Shown here in pieces: positions 5,227 to 7,187 of a stretch of DNA of 7,187 nucleotides. How positions within the stretch are numbered: the first letter of the stretch is position 1; the number at the start of each line of letters is the position of its first letter. The stretch is from an uncultured Erysipelotrichaceae bacterium (lineage in GTDB: Bacteria > Bacillota_I > Bacilli_A > RF39 > UBA660), in NCBI GenBank assembly GCA_902782915.1, contig CACZOV010000102.1:1-7187 (forward strand), written 5' to 3'. The notes beneath the pieces were generated by a model, which was not told where the DNA came from, searched no databases, and worked only from the letters and a program-made list of their open reading frames with translations. The translations under genes and the position numbers were made by a program.

Positions 5227-6291
5227 ATGATTGAAAGATTAGAATTAACAGAAAAAAGATATAATGAAATACAAGAGCTTTTAATGGATCCTGGTATAAT
5301 AAGTGATATTAAAAAATCTCGTGAACTATCAATTGAAGCATCTAATTTAGAAGATATAGTCGTTTGTTATCATAAATATAAAAGAGTATTAAGTGATCTA
5401 GAAGAAGCAAAATTAATGTTAAAGGATATTGAATTAAAGGAATTTGCTCTTGAAGAAATAGAAAGATTAGAACATGAAAAAGAAGTATTAGATAACTCGC
5501 TTGAAATACTTTTAATACCTAAAGATAAAAATGATAGTAAGAATGTAATTATTGAAATTAGAGGAGCAGCTGGTGGAGACGAAGGAAATATATTTGCAGG
5601 AGATTTGTTTAGAATGTATGAAAAATATGCTCTTAAACAAGGATTTCAAATTGAAGTATTAAACTCTATGGAAGGTGCAAGTGGTGGATTTACTTTAATT
5701 GAATTTATGGTTAAAGGAAAAAATGTCTATTCAAAACTTAAATATGAAAGTGGATCTCATAGAGTACAACGTGTTCCAGTTACAGAAGCAAATGGACGTA
5801 TTCAAACATCAACTGCTACAGTTCTTGTAATGCCAGAAGCAGATGAGGTTGATATTGATATTAAAGAAAGTGATATCAGGGTAGATATCACACGAAGTAG
5901 TGGAGCAGGAGGACAGCATGTAAATACAACAGATAGTGCTGTACGTATGACTCATATTCCAACAGGAATAGTTGTATTTAGTCAAACTCAAAGAAGTCAA
6001 ATTCAAAATCGTGAAAAAGCATATCAAATTTTAAAAAGTCGTGTATATGATTATTATCAAAGTATTGAAGAAGAAAAAAATGACAAAATGCGAAAGAGTA
6101 AGATTGGAACAGGAGATCGATCTGAAAAAATTAGAACATATAATTATCCACAAAATCGTGTAACTGATCATCGAATAGGTTTTACTACCAAACAACTTGA
6201 TCGAGTTATGGAAGGAGAATTAGATGAAATCATTGAAGCTTTAACAGTCGAAGATCAAAAAAGAAAACTTGAGGTCGAAAGTGACAGTTGA
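5227..6291 (+). CDS. prfA: Peptide chain release factor 1 (RF1)
   Basis: A 354-residue class I release factor recognising UAA and UAG and triggering peptidyl-tRNA hydrolysis on the ribosome. The N-terminal helical domain (about 1-100) leads to IEIRGAAGGDEGNIFAGDLFRMY (109-131). The decoding loop HRVQRVPVTEANGRIQTSTATV (178-199) carries the RF1-type tripeptide PVT (184-186, PxT), whereas RF2 has SPF. The catalytic GGQ is at 228-230 in RSSGAGGQHVNTTDSAVRMTH, and the C-terminal signature GDRSEKIRTYNYPQNRVTDHR (296-316) is complete. Length is normal for the family. The AGAGG site overlaps the TAA of rpoE region and lies five bases before the ATG, so translation is probably coupled to rpoE. The gene itself ends in TGA, a codon read by RF2 and not by RF1, and overlaps prmC by 11 bases. 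PrmC should methylate Gln230. Confidence 0.98.
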   Translation: MIERLELTEKRYNEIQELLMDPGIISDIKKSRELSIEASNLEDIVVCYHKYKRVLSDLEEAKLMLKDIELKEFALEEIERLEHEKEVLDNSLEILLIPKDKNDSKNVIIEIRGAAGGDEGNIFAGDLFRMYEKYALKQGFQIEVLNSMEGASGGFTLIEFMVKGKNVYSKLKYESGSHRVQRVPVTEANGRIQTSTATVLVMPEADEVDIDIKESDIRVDITRSSGAGGQHVNTTDSAVRMTHIPTGIVVFSQTQRSQIQNREKAYQILKSRVYDYYQSIEEEKNDKMRKSKIGTGDRSEKIRTYNYPQNRVTDHRIGFTTKQLDRVMEGELDEIIEALTVEDQKRKLEVESDS

Positions 6292-7114
6292 AGAATTACT
6301 TCTTGAAGGAAATAAATATATTCATAAAGATCAAAGTAAATTAATTTTAGCAACTATTTTAGAATATGATTTTTTAGAATTAACATTTCATTTAAAAGAT
6401 ATTATTGAAAATGATAAAGTTTTAAAATTTAGAGAATGTATTAATAATATAAAAAAAGGCATTCCAATTCAATATGCATTAAAAAATACTAACTTTTATG
6501 GATTAGATTTTTATGTTGATTCAAGGGTTTTAATTCCTAGATTTGAAACAGAAGAACTGGTTTATAATACTAATAATTACATAAATAAGTATTTTCAAGA
6601 AGATAGCAAAGTTCTTGATTTATGTGCAGGATCAGGATGTATTGGGCTTACTTTAAAACATTTAAATAATAAATTAGATTTAACATTAAGTGATTTATCA
6701 CCATATGCTTTAGAAGTATGTGATATAAATAGAAAAAAATTTAATTTAAATGTAAAACTTAAAGAATCAGATTTATTTACAAATATTGATGAAAAGTTTG
6801 ATGTTATAATTTCCAATCCACCTTATGTTAGTGAACGTGATGAAATAGATAGTTTAGTTTTAAATAACGAACCATCTATTGCATTATTTGCAAACAATGA
6901 TGGGCTTGAGTTTTATGAAAGAATTTTAATGGTTTGTGAATCTTATTTAAATAATAAATATTTAATAGCATTTGAAATAGGAGAAAGTCAAAAAGATAAA
7001 GTATTATTACTTATAGATAAATATTTAAAAAATGTCAAAGTTATTACTAAAAAAGATATGTCTAAACGTGATAGAATGGTATTTATATTTAAAAATATTA
7101 TAATAAATGAATAA
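6281..7114 (+). CDS. prmC: Release factor glutamine-N5 methyltransferase
   Basis: A 277-residue SAM-dependent methyltransferase that N5-methylates the glutamine of the GGQ motif in release factors 1 and 2. The N-terminal helical substrate-recognition domain spans about 1-75, followed by the family signature RVLIPRFETEELV (82-94; usually 'vLIPRpeTE.LV'). SAM-binding motif I is VLDLCAGSGCIGLTL (111-125), and the catalytic NPPYV motif, which holds the substrate glutamine, is at 179-183. EPSIALFANNDGLEFYERI (197-215) and the ending FEIG...DMSKRDRMVFIF (231-270) are also typical. All key residues are present. The start chosen is GTG 6281, because GAGGT (6271-6275) lies five bases upstream; the TTG at 6269 would add four residues but has no ribosome site. 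The start overlaps the end of prfA by 11 bases, giving translational coupling of the enzyme to its substrate. It is the last complete gene of the operon. Confidence 0.96.
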   Translation: MTVEELLLEGNKYIHKDQSKLILATILEYDFLELTFHLKDIIENDKVLKFRECINNIKKGIPIQYALKNTNFYGLDFYVDSRVLIPRFETEELVYNTNNYINKYFQEDSKVLDLCAGSGCIGLTLKHLNNKLDLTLSDLSPYALEVCDINRKKFNLNVKLKESDLFTNIDEKFDVIISNPPYVSERDEIDSLVLNNEPSIALFANNDGLEFYERILMVCESYLNNKYLIAFEIGESQKDKVLLLIDKYLKNVKVITKKDMSKRDRMVFIFKNIIINE

Positions 7115-7120
7115 AATTAG

Positions 7121-7158
7121 AAAAATCACTCATTATTAAAGTAAAGGGTGATTTTTTT
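7121..7158 (+). terminator. Hairpin terminator after prmC
   Basis: Arms AAAAATCACTC (7121-7131) and GGGTGATTTTT (7146-7156) form an 11-bp stem with one G-T pair around a 14-base loop, followed by T's through 7158. It starts seven bases after the prmC stop and should end the operon transcript. The 3' arm also contains GGTGAT, a plausible ribosome site for the partial reading frame that follows, so the hairpin may have a second effect on translation. Confidence 0.75.
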
Positions 7159-7187
7159 GAAAACAAAAACAATTATTTTAGTAATTA
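7157..7187 (+). CDS. Possible start of a downstream gene with TTG initiation (partial)
   Basis: A reading frame opens at TTG 7157 and stays open to the window end, reading MKTKTIILVI: a basic start followed by a hydrophobic run, as at the beginning of a signal peptide or membrane anchor. GGGTGA (7146-7151) lies five bases upstream and resembles the AGGTGA sites used by lemA and the PBP gene. Only ten codons are visible, so the gene cannot be identified. In Bacillus, spoIIR (an exported sporulation signalling protein with a similar type of start) lies shortly downstream of prmC; this is a hint from context only. Confidence 0.4.
   Translation, partial: MKTKTIILVI

Noticed and set aside
5809..6027. 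Minus-strand frame of 72 codons, Cys- and Ser-rich
   Set aside because: Antisense to the most conserved part of prfA including the GGQ region; composition is that of a reverse-complement shadow.
6288..6305. Small inverted repeat AAGAA/TTCTT at the prfA-prmC junction
   Set aside because: Only five A/T-rich pairs, explained by Glu-Glu-Leu-Leu-Leu-Glu codons; it lies after the prmC start and is unlikely to be stable.
6595..6816. Minus-strand frame of 73 codons
   Set aside because: Antisense to the SAM-binding part of prmC; no supporting signals.
1..7187. Mobile element, CRISPR array, toxin-antitoxin or phage-defence system
   Set aside because: No transposase, integrase, spaced direct repeats, nuclease or small paired genes; every gene but one fits a housekeeping, envelope or sporulation family.

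Overview
The window is very AT-rich (by eye about a quarter G+C) with dense, short-leadered genes, strong Shine-Dalgarno sites and TG-extended -10 promoters. This points to a low-G+C member of the Bacillota, most likely an uncultured gut Bacilli/Erysipelotrichia-like or RF39-like lineage; that placement is an inference. It is not a wall-less mycoplasma: it carries a complete class A penicillin-binding protein, and prfA ends in TGA while Trp is written TGG, so the standard bacterial code (table 11) applies. A delta subunit of RNA polymerase and a GerQ-type spore coat protein also fit Bacillota.

Layout, left to right. (1) Minus-strand pair 51-965: a GerQ-like spore coat protein followed by a LemA-family membrane protein, closed by a hairpin terminator overlapping the end of lemA. 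(2) Plus-strand block 1048-2329: a PduL-type phosphotransacylase, then a 219-residue protein I do not recognise, each preceded by its own extended -10 element. A hairpin at 2331-2366 separates this block from (3) a convergent minus-strand gene, 2339-4324, for a bifunctional class A PBP. (4) From 4430 a plus-strand operon runs DUF1934/YwiB-like protein, rpoE (delta subunit), prfA (RF1) and prmC (RF glutamine methyltransferase), with gaps of 17 and 9 bases and an 11-base overlap, ending at a hairpin at 7121-7158. A possible new gene with a TTG start begins inside the 3' arm of that hairpin and runs off the window.

Functionally, the operon joins transcription-machinery recycling (delta) to translation termination: PrmC methylates the GGQ glutamine of the RF1 encoded just upstream. 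PduL would interconvert acetyl-CoA (or propionyl-CoA) and the acyl phosphate, probably for ATP formation with an acyl kinase elsewhere. The PBP polymerises and cross-links peptidoglycan. Its promoter physically overlaps the divergent promoter of the translation operon, the most interesting regulatory arrangement here. I found no tRNA, rRNA, CRISPR array, insertion sequence or phage module, and no clear novel multi-gene system. The main unknowns are the 219-residue protein and whether the organism sporulates. No gene-free stretch exceeds about 110 bases.
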